Below, in pieces: positions 10,316 to 22,249 of a DNA stretch of 64,000 bases; within the stretch, counting starts at the first letter, position 1, and each line of letters opens with the position of its first letter. Position numbers and translations under genes: made by a program. Below the pieces are notes generated by a model that saw only the letters and a list, made by a program, of their open reading frames with translations, was not told where the DNA came from and searched no databases. The stretch is from Panicum virgatum (Eukaryota; Streptophyta; Magnoliopsida; Poales; Poaceae), in contig NC_053153.1 in NCBI RefSeq assembly GCF_016808335.1, forward strand, positions 16,689,033 through 16,753,032. The letters run 5' to 3'.

Positions 10316-13300
10316 CTAAAACTCCTCCCTGGAGATAACATGGATCTCCATGGTAAGCTTGCTCCCGTTCTTCAGTTCGAACAGGCACATGTCACCAACT
10401 CGCAGGCCGTTGTCACAAACAAATTTGGGCCATCCTCCGCGCAGAAACAACCTGTGGCCATTACGAATCACCATATCGGTATTCCATATCTTCCCGTTGC
10501 ACTGGAGCACCATGGTTTGCTTTCTAGCAGGAAGATATGCAGCAGCATAGTGTGCACCAAATTCCTGTCATGTTACAGATTGCTGGTTAGAAACATTCAG
10601 TGACAGTGACATTGTCAAAGCAAACCGATTTCTAAAGTGAGTTTGTGTAGCTTTTTTCAGGGTGCATATGACATTTGTGGTAGAGTGGCAAATAGTTTTC
10701 TAATACGAATGAATGTGACTTAACAGTTTAACATTCAGGCCAGTAAACAACAACCACAATCCGGAGAATAAGAAATAATAGTTCAATATAAAAAAAATAG
10801 GTATGGAACTTACTAGCATCTGCTTAGAGACAACAACGCTGGAGCTCTTCATGATTACTATGTAAATGGGAACTTCAGATTGGATGGCTTGCACTTTTGC
10901 TTCAATGATCCTCTTTTGAGATCGAGATAGACAGCTCCTGGCTGGTACAATGTAGAGAGGGTCAGAAGGACCTCCAGAGTCATTGCTGTTCAGGGATCCG
11001 TCAGAATTTTCTTTCATGCTGCTACTCTCCGAGGAAACATGTTCTCCTGCAAATAGTTTTTCGACCATAAGAAAGGGATGATTTAAAAAGCAACGGTGTT
11101 GTTGTGTTCATCTGTGATACCATCTGTCGACTCCTTAATGTGAACTAGGGAAGCCATCTCCGCACTGGAATGAGTTTCTGTTGCACGAAGTAGATAGACC
11201 GTCAGCGTGAATTTTCTCCCAGTCTTTTCTGGTAGGAGGAGGCATATATCCCCTTCCTGCACGTGATTGTCACGCACAAAGTCTAACCACTGCCCTCTAA
11301 GCATGTACACTCTTCTATCATTTCTTATGTAGAATCTGGGATGCCACTTCTTGCTTTTGCCTGGCCTCTGAAGTGTGAGATATGTGGTTTCATGTGGAAA
11401 ATGTGCCAATGCATATTCCTTAGATATAACCTGATTACAGATGAAACATGATTAGATGCTGTCGACAAACTATCAAGAATACTAAACAAAATCATTTCGA
11501 TCATCTGCATAGTAAAAGGAGGCCATTTGTCCACAAATATTCAGGAGATTCGTGATAACAGCTAAATAGTTGGATTATCCTTATAATATTTGCAAGATGT
11601 ACATCATCTACTATCAACAAAAAATTAATAATGTTGAGAGAGGTGTGTTGCCCAGCAGGACTCGTGAACTTACCAAGTATGAACCTGAGCTTTGAACATT
11701 GCACTTCCGCATGATTGATACAAAAACAGTGATTTCAGGTTTGATTTCTTGGATAAGCGCAATTACTTTCTTCCTTTGTGCTTCAGATAGATACCTTCTA
11801 CTTGATAAAACATAAACAGCCTTTGGGGCAATCTCAAGACTATCAGACTCAAAAGATGTATTTTCAGAAGAAGCATCTTCTCCTGCACAAAATTTCACAG
11901 GAAACTATTATGGCTTCTTTTCCATCAAAAGAAACTATTAGAATTTCTTTGGAACACAAGATTCTCAAAACACGGAAATGGAAAGAAAAAAAACACAGGA
12001 TTGAAGAATACATGCAATTGAGATCCTACAAGAATCTAAACGCATGAAAGTTCAAAATGTGTTTGGATACTGCACAAGAATAACACAGCAATCCCAGAGA
12101 AAACATGAGGTTGGACCTCATGTTTGTTTTCCTCCAAAATTTCCATAAAAAAGGCCATCCGTCGGAAATTCAAAGGAAGATGTAGGATTGAATCCTTTGT
12201 TCCAAAGGCTCTGATAAGAAAATTTCCTATAGGAATTGAATCCTCCATAATTCCTCTACTTTTCCTCTATTCCAAAAGGGAGCTTAATGTAAGTAACACA
12301 AAATTCAAGGCAAAAAAATGGAACTAAATAGTATAACCTGACTCCTCGAATGATGAGGATGTCGCAGCCATATTTGCAGTTCTTCCACGGTGACTGCAGC
12401 TACTCCTCTGACACCTCGCAAATCTTTGACTTCCAGATGATTCTGTGGTGTCATGAGAATAGCTGCTTGAAATATCAACTGAATCTAACCTTCGTTCTTG
12501 AATACTTGGGGTGTTTCTTACTCCGGCACAAGGAAAAACTTTCTCACAACCATCGGATTCAAGGATCAGAACCTCGAAACGAGATTTCTCAATGTGATGA
12601 AAGAGCATGAAGTTATTCTCTTGTATGTGATTGGCATCAACAAATGCCTCCCATCCACGTTGAAGCACTGTCTTATTATAGCGCTCTATGACTTCAACAT
12701 TGTACAGAGTACCATTAGGAGATTCCAATTTGATTCTCCCTGACAGCTTTCCTGCAAAACGCTTCACAAACCTGTTTGGCATGATCTGTAATAACAACAG
12801 CGAAAGGTTTTGATGTAAATAGAGCAACTACTATATGGCCAGAGTAACAGAAAAAATATAATGTGATGTTTCTTTTTTATAAAGGAAAACGTTCCAGCCT
12901 CTACACCCACACACGGATGTATGTAGCTGAATTTGATGTGATGTAAGATGTATTTTCAATAGTCAAATGCATTTGCAGATGGACACTACATAGTTAACTA
13001 GAAGAGATGCCACCAGATGACCAGAGTACATTCATGTTGCCATGTATAAAGTTCACAATAGCAAAGATTTTTAGCAGAGCAATGTCAACAGTATCATTCA
13101 GAAGCTCGTATGTTCTGGCTAGCTCGAATCAAGTTAAGTACCAACAAATCGATCATGTAAAACAAATCAGAAAAGAAAATATATTAGGAGCGCTGCAAGG
13201 TATCAAACGTACCAGGCTATGTTTAGAATTAGCATCCATACGCCTGAAGAAATAGCTCATAGGTTGATTCTTTTCATCCAAGTGGTCCAAGTATCTTTTG

Positions 13301-13347
13301 CAACAATCACAGGGTTTCTTCATGCGGGAACTACCATTTCTAGCCAT
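10316..13347 (-). CDS. REM-type protein with three B3 DNA-binding domains
   Basis: This gene has six coding exons on the minus strand: 13347-13213, 12785-12338, 11882-11674, 11430-11121, 11046-10814 and 10564-10316. All have GT-AG sites, the phases are consistent, and they encode 527 residues. The N-terminus has a Cys-rich start ([11 protein letters not shown]), then a first B3 domain at about 47-125 ([24 protein letters not shown]). A second lies at about 235-346 ([20 protein letters not shown]) and a third at about 390-525 ([20 protein letters not shown]). Acidic and serine-rich linkers separate them. REM-family B3 proteins are nuclear DNA-binding regulators. The layout matches the rice proteins named after Os03g0619600-Os03g0620400, as I recall them. 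I chose the ATG at 13347 because a splice acceptor (aaatttcag) lies directly upstream, between it and an earlier in-frame ATG at 13365. The gene looks intact; its target genes are unknown. Confidence 0.9.
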
Positions 13348-13539
13348 TGCAACTGAAATTTGCATTTGACATGAGAACTCAGATGCATCTTCAATAAAAA
13401 AAGAAACAGTGTTGTACTATACAGCAAGAAAAACACGACGGTAGAATCTAGCCCCCTAATAACAATCGGTTTATTGAGGCAATACAGAGCTGCTCTTCGC
13501 TCTCAAATTTTTTGACTGCTCAAAAGAAAGGGGAGATGC

Positions 13540-15245
13540 CCTTACCTTCGATGAGAAGCACCACCAGACAGCGAGGATGCAGAGAAGTAGAGAAGAACCT
13601 CAAAAGCCACTGCCCACTGGAATAGTGCAGCGGATGAGAAAATGTCAAGAAATGAAAGTTTACCCTGATAACTGAAGCAGTCAGTAGCACGCACTACAAG
13701 AACGTGTATTCAATGTGGGAGTTATATCCACCCAACAATCTACCACAAATGGCTTGACATGGAGGGGTGGGCGGAAATTAAATTTAAAAACAATCAGAAG
13801 TATCCTCGGGTGAACTCGGTCGCTGGCCCAGAATGCAGAGAGAGCACTGACGCTGCAGGATCCTACTGGGTTGAATTATGGCCCAAGTACCATGAGCACA
13901 GAACACAAGTCAGTGTTAGACTGCCATTTTCCTTGGGAGTTCCCCGCTAACAAGGTTATTTCAACACTTAAAAGGTTATCAATTTCCTTCTGCAATGCGT
14001 TAGGCGGCTTGATTGAGCTGGAGGTGATTTTATTACCACTAACATTGACAGAGTTTCTGCTGCAACTCCTCTACCTTCATCTACCTGGACTGTAAGTAAA
14101 AGGGACCGACACTATGTTTGGAACTGGAAGCACAGCATGGCAGGACCGATCAGCAATCCAAAGTCAAATGGTACACTATGCCTCTATGAATCTATAGTAT
14201 AGCCATAAAATTAACCAAGACTACCTCGCAAACAGCCGAAGAGCAGATCTTGGCTTTAATAGTTTCTTGCTACTGAAAAGAAAGGAGAGAGATGGGCGTA
14301 CCTTAGCGAAGAAGCTCAACCAGAAAACGGTGAGACTGGAGAAGAAACCTCAAAGCTATCGGTACATATAGAGACACCAGTGACCAGCAAGCATTCATCA
14401 CTGAATGAACAGTAAACAGAAGTGATGGATGAATGCACCCAGCGCATGATGAAGCATCTTTTCCAATCAAGGCATCCACCAAATGCAGAGGCAAAGGCAA
14501 TCATATCTCCTTTGAAAGGAACTTCATGGATTGACAGTTCGGTAGAATATAAGTTTTGGCACTTTATAAGAAGTCTATTTATTTATTCCTCAAAAAGAAG
14601 TCTATTTATTCACCCAAAAAATGACAGGGAATCTGAAGAAGGTGTCATGACTAGAAAATCAAGTACAGCAAAGTTTATGATTTATTACAGAAGAGATTCC
14701 CCGGCACTTCAGTATAGAAATGGATTATATTTACTGTGGCACAGAAGAAGAAACTTGGAGAACAGAAACGATGATCTTGCAAAGGAATTAAAGGCACCAA
14801 GGTTAAACGCTGCAACGTACCCCCATCAGATCGCTTCTTCAGAGTTGAGGTGTGAAACTCTTGCGAACATGATATGGAGAGAAGAAAATAAAGGTGTCTA
14901 AGACTCAGAAGCTTATCAACTTCCACGAGGTGCATAATGCTGATGCGAACGCAACCACCAGTCCAGAGCGACACTGACGCCTCAGGTTCTTTTGGGAGAT
15001 TCCCTGCGCGGCTGAAATTATGCAGGTGTGTCATATATGACTCATAGCCAGTGCCTTCTCCTTGGGACATGATGAAATGTGTTACAGTTCTGCAGAAAAT
15101 GTGAAGTTATATACAAGTTTGTTTGTGCGACATGATGGGAAATGTGTTTGCCGAAGTATTCCAAACGCACCGCGAAGCTTAGTGAATTAATTTCCTTCTC
15201 CAATGCACTGTTGAGATTGAGCTAAGATGGCTTTATCACCCTTGA
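13540..15245. repeat. Tandem duplication of the B3 gene's 5' noncoding region
   Basis: Three blocks recur in the same order. The first contains aagaaaggggagatgcccttacctt at about 13525-13620, and again at about 14275-14360. The second contains cactgacgctgcagg at about 13800-13865 and cactgacgcctcagg at about 14940-14985. The third contains atttccttctgcaatgc at about 13980-14060 and atttccttctccaatgc at about 15187-15240. On the minus strand the first block of each copy ends in a good splice donor (GAAGGTAAGG near 13554, TAAGGTACGC near 14302). Each is therefore a possible noncoding first exon of the B3 gene. No other gene is supported here. Confidence 0.6.
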
Positions 15246-15714
15246 CACCTCAGGCCCCACTCTTCTTGTTTTGCACCAAGGCGATTCACACAAATATTAG
15301 ATCTTGTATTCATAGGCAAACAGCAAGAAGCTACTGTAACTTGTGGCAATTGAACAAGTGCCTGAAGCCCTGAATGCTGGCAGCCGAGCCCCATCTCCGA
15401 GAACGATACTGCCCATTTCCGCTCAACCCACAAGTATGACCGTCGCCGTGAAGCGAAGGGAGTCGAATCAAGCACAGATGGGGCAGGCTTGGACCTGGAT
15501 TTCGTCGGCGGCGACGGCGAGCCGTCCAGTAGCACGAACAGCTTGCGTCCCAGGAGGGCTGGTGCCCTCTCTGCCCTGCGCTCTCCAGGACCTGAGCAAC
15601 GCCCAGCGGGCTTGGGCTGTCTCTATCCTCGAAAGAAATGCATGCAAGCAAAAGCAATCCCCTGGTGGGCTCGCTAATGGGTGGGCCGCGGGCGGTACAC
15701 GCAGGGGATCGGCT
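15246..15714. other. GC-rich stretch, possible promoter or first exon of a minus-strand transcript
   Basis: Open frames exist on both strands (15343-15852 plus, 15236-15535 minus) but none has a recognisable domain. The position upstream of the B3 gene fits a promoter or 5' leader. The Mutator-like element inserted at its right edge. Confidence 0.3.
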
Positions 15715-15723
15715 GGACCCCGT

Positions 15724-15831
15724 GCGTCTTTTTTATTTTTATATTTTTGGAAAACATTTTTTACAGAAATATATTTTCAATATCACAATTTACAGTTTTG
15801 TACCCCTACCGCCCGGCAGGGGGGCGGCAGG
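15724..15831 (+). repeat. Left terminal inverted repeat of MULE-PMD 1
   Basis: An AT-rich outer part is followed by a GC-rich inner block, accgcccggcaggggggcgg then caggct. It pairs with 19801-19910 in inverse orientation. The CTGCCGCCC/GGGCGGCAG motif inside is repeated several more times near the other end. Confidence 0.85.
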
Positions 15832-16045
15832 CTCCCCCTCCCCGCAAATTAGGCCATTAGATGTGGTTTTAGATATTTTGGATAGAAATAAAAAGCATTA
15901 GTAAAGTATATGAATATGAAAAGTATAAGTTAGCAATTCATACACATACGCAAATGAGAACGAAATAGGTAATGCTTGAGAACGAAATAAGTATAACATG
16001 ACGACATGTCCATAACAAAAATACGAAAACAGCTAGAACCACCTC

Positions 16046-18954
16046 CTAACCACTCCGGCCACCCCGGCCATGTCGACCTCTTTTACGCTGAGCGTGGACG
16101 TGGTCTGTAGAGTAGGTGTGCCGCTCTGGAGGCCCTACGTCTCTACCTGAACGTCCGGTGGCCATAGGTGTCTGGAAGGTAGGATCGGCCTGCTGGTTAG
16201 GTGTAGAAAATAACCGACTCCAATCTTCGAAGTTCGCCTCAAAGGTATCCTGTGTGGGCCCTATACAGTAGCAATTAAGATATCTTAATCATCGTCTTAT
16301 AAGTCATATATTTTGGTATATATTCATCATACGTACCTGGTGGTGGTGGATACGAGGAATGACCCATATCAGGAAGCTGGTGGTGCGATCCTGTAAACCG
16401 TTCAAATTATTTAAAATATTCATAGAAATAAGAAGCACATGATAAATTCGGGCTACAGATTAGGTATTTACCTTGCGTTCCTTCTGCTGTCGCCGTAGGG
16501 TAATACGAAGAAGGTCCAGCATCATATAACTGTTGTGATTCTATATGTAAATACAAAAGGAATTAGACTTCATACCACAATTAATTGAAATTAAGATATT
16601 GACTATATGTCTACCAAAAGGTCGTGGTGGTGCCTGTGTTGGTTGAAATGACATCCCTGCAGCTGGTGCCATGGTACTAAACTGAGTCCCTCTGTGAGGT
16701 TGGTAAGGTGGGTGTGCATCACCTATATGGACTGAGAATTAATTGTTGGCTTCAAAGTAGAAAGTTAGTAAGTATCCTCACGTACCTGGATAATGCTGCT
16801 GAGACCAATAAGGTGCTTGGGAAGACTGCTGCTGTGTGGGACCACAAGGAAACGAGGTCGAGGCTTGAGACAAACCGTACGAGTCATCGTACGATGTCCG
16901 GCTACCAAAGGCTTCAAGCATGGAATGGGCTCTTTGTGAAACTCGGGTTCAGGCCGACTCTTGCTCATTCCTATCCATCATAGATCCCCCTCGAATCCTC
17001 ATCAAATTCGCCCTGGCATCTAAATCCATCAACCTGCACATTTCAAACTGCAAGCAAGAAAAAGAAAGGCATTAACACTGTAATGTAAAGTATTTGAAAA
17101 GCGATGATAACTTTGACTCACCGCCCCAGCTAATGCCTCATCCCTATGTCGTGCGTACCCATCCTGTGCTGTCGCAACATGCGGTTGTGGTTGCATGTCA
17201 GCATATATCAAGCGGCAACGAGTCTGAGGCTGGTACCAGCTCAGGTACACCCTGTACGAAGCCTCCGTGTGTGCAGGGGTCGCAAGCGCCAAGTTCTCCT
17301 CTGCCTGGTCCCAGCCATCGACCCAAGGCTGCACCCTTGTCACCCACATGTTGGAGAAGGGTTGCCCAGTCCTCGATAAACTAAATATTGAAAACAATTT
17401 AGTCAAATGTGATTAGTTAACTATACAATGCATAGTCACTGAAATAGTATATGAATTGTTACCTGTGGTCATGGCGTTCGACCCGATCCAATGCTGACGG
17501 CACAGGATACAACTGCCTTTGACCGAACTGTCTCCTGACTCTGTCCGGGCTGTGAGCCTCAATGTAAACGTCGTACACCAATGCTGTAGTTGTCATCCAA
17601 AAGGCCTGGTCCTGAAAGCAAACAGAAGATATCCTGATCGGTGCACGAGTGTTTATAGCCAACTCGGAGTAGGGCTCCCACACGACGTCTTCAGGTGTCA
17701 ACCGATCAAACTCAGCCACAAATTCAGGATAGGCCCGACGAGACTGTACGTGGGCCCACCTCTTCTGCACAAATTTAATAATAATATGTACAAATAAGAA
17801 ATACAAAGAGGGTAAAACAAAGCAACATAATTGCCAACAGAATAGTACGAGTAGCAGTCATTTCCGTACCTGACGAGCGTACCAGAGAGTCCCCATGGTG
17901 GGCCTATCGTCCTCGGTGTCACCGTACATATCCAGCTCATACGGTGAGTGGTCGACAAGCGGGCGACCAATTGCTATCCTCTCGTACGACCAAAGCTTTA
18001 GCAGAATTGGACATCCTGTAAGAATTGCATTGTGCTTATTTTGCATCGATGCCTTGCAGAGGCCACGGTACGTGGCTGCAAGTACCGCTGCACCCCAACT
18101 GTATTGAGGCATTTCCTCCACAGCTGCCTCTGCGATCTCCAGTGCGTAAGGCACAAGCACCCTATCCACATAGGCCCCGTGTGAGTTGTTGAACATTATG
18201 TATCCAAACAACCACAACAGGTATGCCTCAAGGGATCGAGTGATGCTATCATCATCAGCATCATGTGCCAAATTGTCGGGCTACATAGAAAAGACGAACA
18301 TTTATGAGTACGAGATCAATTATAAAATAAAACCATAACTGCACTTGTCAAAAGCATAACTCTAACATTAATCATAATAAAACAAGGTATGTACCTGAAA
18401 CTGGAGGATCCATGCCTTGGCAGGGCCTGTTGCTTTTGGGTGCTCTTCTACATCAATCGCGATGTCAATATTTGCAAAACGCTCTTCTAAATCGTCCAAC
18501 CACGTAGGCGGGACGACACGAGGCCCTACGGCATCCCCACTGATAGGAAGACCCAGCAGCATCGCAACGTCCTGTAGGGTCGGTGTCATCTCCCCACAAG
18601 GGAGGTGGAAGGTGTTTGTCTCAGGCCTCCATCTATCAACCAGAGCCGTAAGTAGGGACCTGTCAAGCTGTACTGAACCACTCTCAGCAAGATGACCTAT
18701 AGTAAGAAGACCAGCCTCACTCAACCTGAAAAATAGAACGATCAAAGGTAAGTACATTATGTACGAAACGTATACGAAACAAACGTAATCTTAAAAACAT
18801 ATCACCTGGGCACCCATCGTGGGTCAACAGGAATAAACTCCGCTGGTGGACGTGGACGCAGCACGTTAAGTTTCACGCGCTGAACCACTGCAAGGAAGGA
18901 CCGGTGCGACGAGTCTATGACTCCGTCAAGTAGAGCTGGCGTATCTTCGGCCAT
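16046..18954 (-). pseudogene. Plant mobile domain (PMD) gene with one in-frame TGA
   Basis: Ten coding exons on the minus strand: 18954-18806, 18725-18395, 18280-17870, 17764-17463, 17380-17122, 17047-16786, 16722-16615, 16540-16472, 16390-16337 and 16260-16046. All have GT-AG sites and phases fit, giving a 720-codon frame including the final TAG. The second exon shows the PMD/MAIN-like signature: ALVDRWRPET, then HLPCGEMTPTLQDVAMLLGL. The third exon holds the conserved W-, Y- and G-rich part (QYSWGAAVLAATYRGLCKAS). The later exons encode a Gln/Ser/Tyr/Pro-rich tail ending in a basic RKRGRHGRGGRSG. The frame is broken only by TGA at 16949-16951 (codon 517), so translation as it stands gives 516 residues with the PMD core intact but without the tail. 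Cellular PMD proteins (MAIN, MAIL1) act in the nucleus with PP7L phosphatase in silencing and growth; transposon-borne PMD genes have unknown roles. The gene may still be functional as the short form. Confidence 0.85.
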
Positions 18955-18984
18955 ACCTAACACACAAAAATATAAGTTTTCTAC

Positions 18985-19300
18985 ATTTTCTACAATTTTT
19001 ATGCATTTTTCTACAATTTATCTTAAATTTTCATAAACTTTTCTAACATTTTCGTGCATTTCCTACAATTTTTGTACAATATATTTTTATAAATATATTT
19101 TTCTAACATTTTCTAAATTTTTCTACATTTTCTACAATTTATCTTAAATTTTCATAAACTTTTCTAACATTTTCGTGCATTTCCTACAATTTTTTTACAA
19201 TATATTTTTATAAATATATTTTTCTAACATTTTCTAAATTTTTCTGCATTTTCTACAATTTATCTGAATGTTTCATATACTTTTCTAACATTTTCTACAA
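18985..19300. repeat. 121-bp minisatellite in the 5' leader intron of the PMD gene
   Basis: A T/A-rich unit containing tcttaaattttcataaac and tttcgtgcatttcctacaat repeats with a period of 121 bp (the same motif starts at 19021, 19142 and about 19263). There are two nearly identical copies and a partial third. It lies between a putative 5' leader donor (CGCAG/GTAATA near 19526) and the acceptor just before the PMD start. Confidence 0.8.
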
Positions 19301-19650
19301 TTTCTGACTATTTCTTGAAATTTTTTCTCGTATTAAACAACTAATCAATACCACAAAATTTGTTGGTAAACCTAATTGGTTTTTCTAAAAACAAATCTTA
19401 ATTCTACCTAAATTATATTAAAAACATTACCTAAATCGCTAAAATATCATTACTGCTGCATACACTAATTATAGAATTAAACATACAAAAAATTTAGATC
19501 AAGAAAGTTGAGAAATATTTATTACCTGCGGTTAGGATCTAAAATCCGGCAGGGCTTCGCCGTTACAACTCCCTCCCTCACCCCTTCTCTCTCCCTCCCG
19601 CTCTCTGGATGTCGTGGGAAGCAAATGAGGGGGGAGGGGGGAGAGAAACC

Positions 19651-19657
19651 TTTTATA
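19651..19657 (-). promoter_or_regulatory. TATA box of the PMD gene
   Basis: TATAAAA on the minus strand lies inside the right-hand end of the element. It is about 125 bases before the predicted leader donor at 19526 and 700 bases before the ATG. The element therefore carries its own promoter. Confidence 0.6.
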
Positions 19658-19800
19658 CAGTATGGGGGAGCCTGCCGCCCCCCCTGCCGGGCGGCAGGCC
19701 CCATTGGAGTGGCGGCGGGGGGCCTGCCGCCCGGCAGAGGGGCGGCAGGCTCCCGCCAAGGGCTTCCGCGCAAATAATTTTTTTTTAATTTACATATAAG

Positions 19801-19910
19801 TCCCTGCCGCCCCCTTGCCGGGCAGTAGGGGTACAAAACTGTAAATTGTGATATTGAAAATATATTTATGTAAAAAATGTTTTCCAAAAATATAAAAATA
19901 AAAAAAACGC
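19801..19910 (-). repeat. Right terminal inverted repeat of MULE-PMD 1
   Basis: Inverted partner of 15724-15831. Just inside it, between 19672 and 19755, the motif CTGCCGCC / GGCGGCAG occurs repeatedly, forming a cluster of short palindromic GC boxes next to the promoter. Confidence 0.85.
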
Positions 19911-19919
19911 GGACCCCGT

Positions 19920-21217
19920 TGGGTGCAAGTTTAGGCCCGGCCCGTTTGAACCAAGCCGGTCACTCCCGATGACGTAGGCTTACGCACGCGGTCAAAGTTG
20001 CATTCGTGTGGGCCGGGCTACAACTATTCGAAACCCGACTGCTATCCTGTTTGACCACGAGATGATTGGAGTTGCCATGCAAACCCGCCAAGGACGCCTA
20101 GCTCCCGTAGCTAGCCTAGCCGCAGCTACGTGCCGACCGGTCGGCGTTGCCATGCAAAAGGGAGGCCGGCCTTGCATGGCGTTGGAATGCTAGCCGCCTT
20201 GTCAGCCAGCAGAGGCGACCGAATTGGCGCCGCCTACAGTAGCGCGTTCTACTACTCCTAGCTAGCAAGCTGCTGCCTGCTGGGCGTGCCTCGGAGTCGG
20301 CGCCGGCGTACGCCGGGCGGCCTTGTCACGGCGTGGCGTGGCGCAGGACAGGAGGGCCGGCCGGGGAGGCGAGGAGGCTACGTGGGCCGCCAGATGTGAC
20401 TGGGCGCGTCAAAGGCTGCTGCGGTTCGTGTCGTCTGCGCCCGGCCGGGCCTCTTGCTAGCGCTGGTCCTGCGCGCGGGTCCCGCCACGGGGGCCGGAGA
20501 AGAGGCCAGGCAGGTCGTGGTCGCTGGTCCGGGGCGCATGGCGGTGACAAGTGACAACGCCGCATCGGCGGAGCGGGCCGCCGGTCTTCGATCGTCTGCG
20601 TGCCTGGGATCGGTCAAGGACACACACAGGGCATGAGGGCAGGCAGGCGAGTAGGGATCGGTCGGTATCTAGATAGGTGTCTGTTTGCCGGCCGCCGCCT
20701 CGGTTGCAGCACCGTACCCTCCATGCTCGTCTCTTCTTCTGACGTCCGTCTCCGATCGTCCCCTGTGGCTGCAGGTAGTAGGATTGGATAGGTGCATACG
20801 ATTCACATGCACCTAGCGAGAATTGCATGTCCTGTGACAACAAGTATTAGAGGTGGCGAAGAGCAGTGGCGGGCGACTCACCATGCTCTGAAGCGTCTCA
20901 TGCAGAACATAAAAAACTGTCCACCATTTTTTTTATGACAGATCTAACTTGTAGTACAAAATTGTAACATCTGAACTTACACATAAAATCTCACACACAT
21001 CACACTCACACACACCACACACACCACCTATGCGCAAGTTAAGACCTACAACCTACATTCACACTGTCCACTACTTCAACTTTCAACTAAAAGAGAATGA
21101 CCAACTCACCTTTTATTTTCTCTGTGATAGTAGAATAAAAACATACTCCATATAAGAGTGGAAGTACAAAAGGAACTCAAAATCACATCTGAAATTGCGT
21201 TGTATGATTGGATCTCA
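19920..21217. other. Intergenic, GC-rich then AT-rich, no supported gene
   Basis: 20.0-20.8 kb is GC-rich with several overlapping open frames on both strands and no recognisable domain. It may be the promoter side of a lost gene. At 20988-21030 there is a short CA-rich microsatellite (cacacacaccacacacacc). Confidence 0.4.
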
Positions 21218-21563
21218 GGGTGTGTTTAGATCACTTTGTATTTTATATTTTTTCGTTTTTAGAAGGGAATCTTCAATATTTGAAGTGTTAAATGTAGACT
21301 AATCACAAAACTAATTACATATCTCGTCTGTAAACCACGAGACAAATCTAATGAGCCTAATTAATCCTTCATTAGAGCATGTTTATTGTAGTATTACTGT
21401 AGCAATTTAGTGTTTAATCACGTCGTAATTAGGCTCATTAGATTCGTCTCGCGGTTTACAGTCCATTTGTGTAATGCGATTTATTTTTTGACTATATTTA
21501 GTACACTATGCAAGTAATTTACAAAAAAAAATACATTTTGTGTTTTGGGATCTAAACAAGACC
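21218..21563. mobile_element. MITE, GTTTAGAT family, copy A
   Basis: The element begins GGGTGTGTTTAGAT and ends ATCTAAACAAGACC. It is flanked by the 3-bp repeat TCA at 21215-21217 and 21564-21566. Inside are the family marks gtagcaatttag and cattagattcgtctcgcg followed by tttacag. A 3-bp duplication and these ends point to PIF/Harbinger-type non-autonomous elements, though the classic target is TWA. Confidence 0.75.
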
Positions 21564-21668
21564 TCAGTCTTTGTCACTGAATGGCTAGGTTCACATAAAC
21601 ACAACCATCCACACAACCGTCGGCTAGCTACCTCCACCTACCTCCGATCCCTCCGTCTGACCGTCGAG

Positions 21669-22198
21669 CAGGGTTTACAAAACCGGTGGGAACCGGTCCG
21701 GTTTGACCGGTTACCGGTCAAACCGGTCCGGCCCGGTTCTGGTTTGGGCCGGTACCAAACCGGCCCAAATTCAAAATTCAAATTTGAATTCAAAAAAATG
21801 AAAAATTCCTAAAAAATTCTTAAAAATACTTCAAGGTACGATGAATCTAATGGTGTCAAATTTTCTCTAAAATTCGTTCGTTTAAAATATTTTTCGGGCA
21901 TTTAAAGTTAAACCAAAAAAGAAAAGGAAAAAATGAGACGGCCTATTAAGGCCCACTTGGTAAACCGGTCAAACCTGCCGGTATACCGTTCCAAACCGGT
22001 TACACATGCGATTTTGATTTTGGATTTGAATTTAAACCGGTCAATCCGGCCGGTATACCGGTCCAAACCGATTACACATGCGATTTTGAATTTGGATTTG
22101 AATTCAACCGGTTTCCACCGGTTTCCGGTCAAACCGGTCCGGTAAATCGCTACCGGAGGGCGGCAGTTTGACCGGTCCGGTCGGGATTATTAACCCTG
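21669..22198. mobile_element. Non-autonomous hAT-like element with ACCGGT-rich ends
   Basis: The ends are CAGGGTTTACAAAACCGG and, read inward from the right, CAGGGTTAATAATCCCGAC. The CAGGG start is typical of hAT elements. Both subterminal regions are dense in ACCGGT / CCGGT(C/T) motifs, and a 72-bp unit containing tacacatgcgattttga is duplicated at about 21964-22108. I see no clear 8-bp target duplication, so it is probably old. Confidence 0.6.
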
Positions 22199-22249
22199 CA
22201 CCTGAGCCGCCGGCCGTTGCCGATGGTAGCCTCCGCCGTTGCTATGGGA

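Larger units (their letters stand above)
15715..19919. mobile_element. Complete Mutator-like element carrying a plant mobile domain gene (MULE-PMD 1)
   Basis: The element spans 15724-19910 (4187 bp). It is flanked by a perfect 9-bp direct repeat, GGACCCCGT, at 15715-15723 and 19911-19919. Its ends are long terminal inverted repeats of about 105 bp. The left starts GCGTCTTTTTTATTTTTATA and the right, read inward, GCGTTTTTTTTATTTTTATA, both continuing in parallel to the GC-rich block around 15823 and 19806. A 9-bp target duplication with long inverted repeats is the signature of Mutator-like elements. The only gene inside is a PMD gene on the minus strand. There is no mudrA-type transposase, so it must be moved in trans, if it moves. 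The perfect target duplication and well-matched ends suggest a fairly recent insertion. Confidence 0.9.

Noticed and set aside
15343..15852. 169-codon plus-strand frame
   Set aside because: It crosses the target duplication and left inverted repeat of MULE-PMD 1, so it cannot be an ancestral gene.
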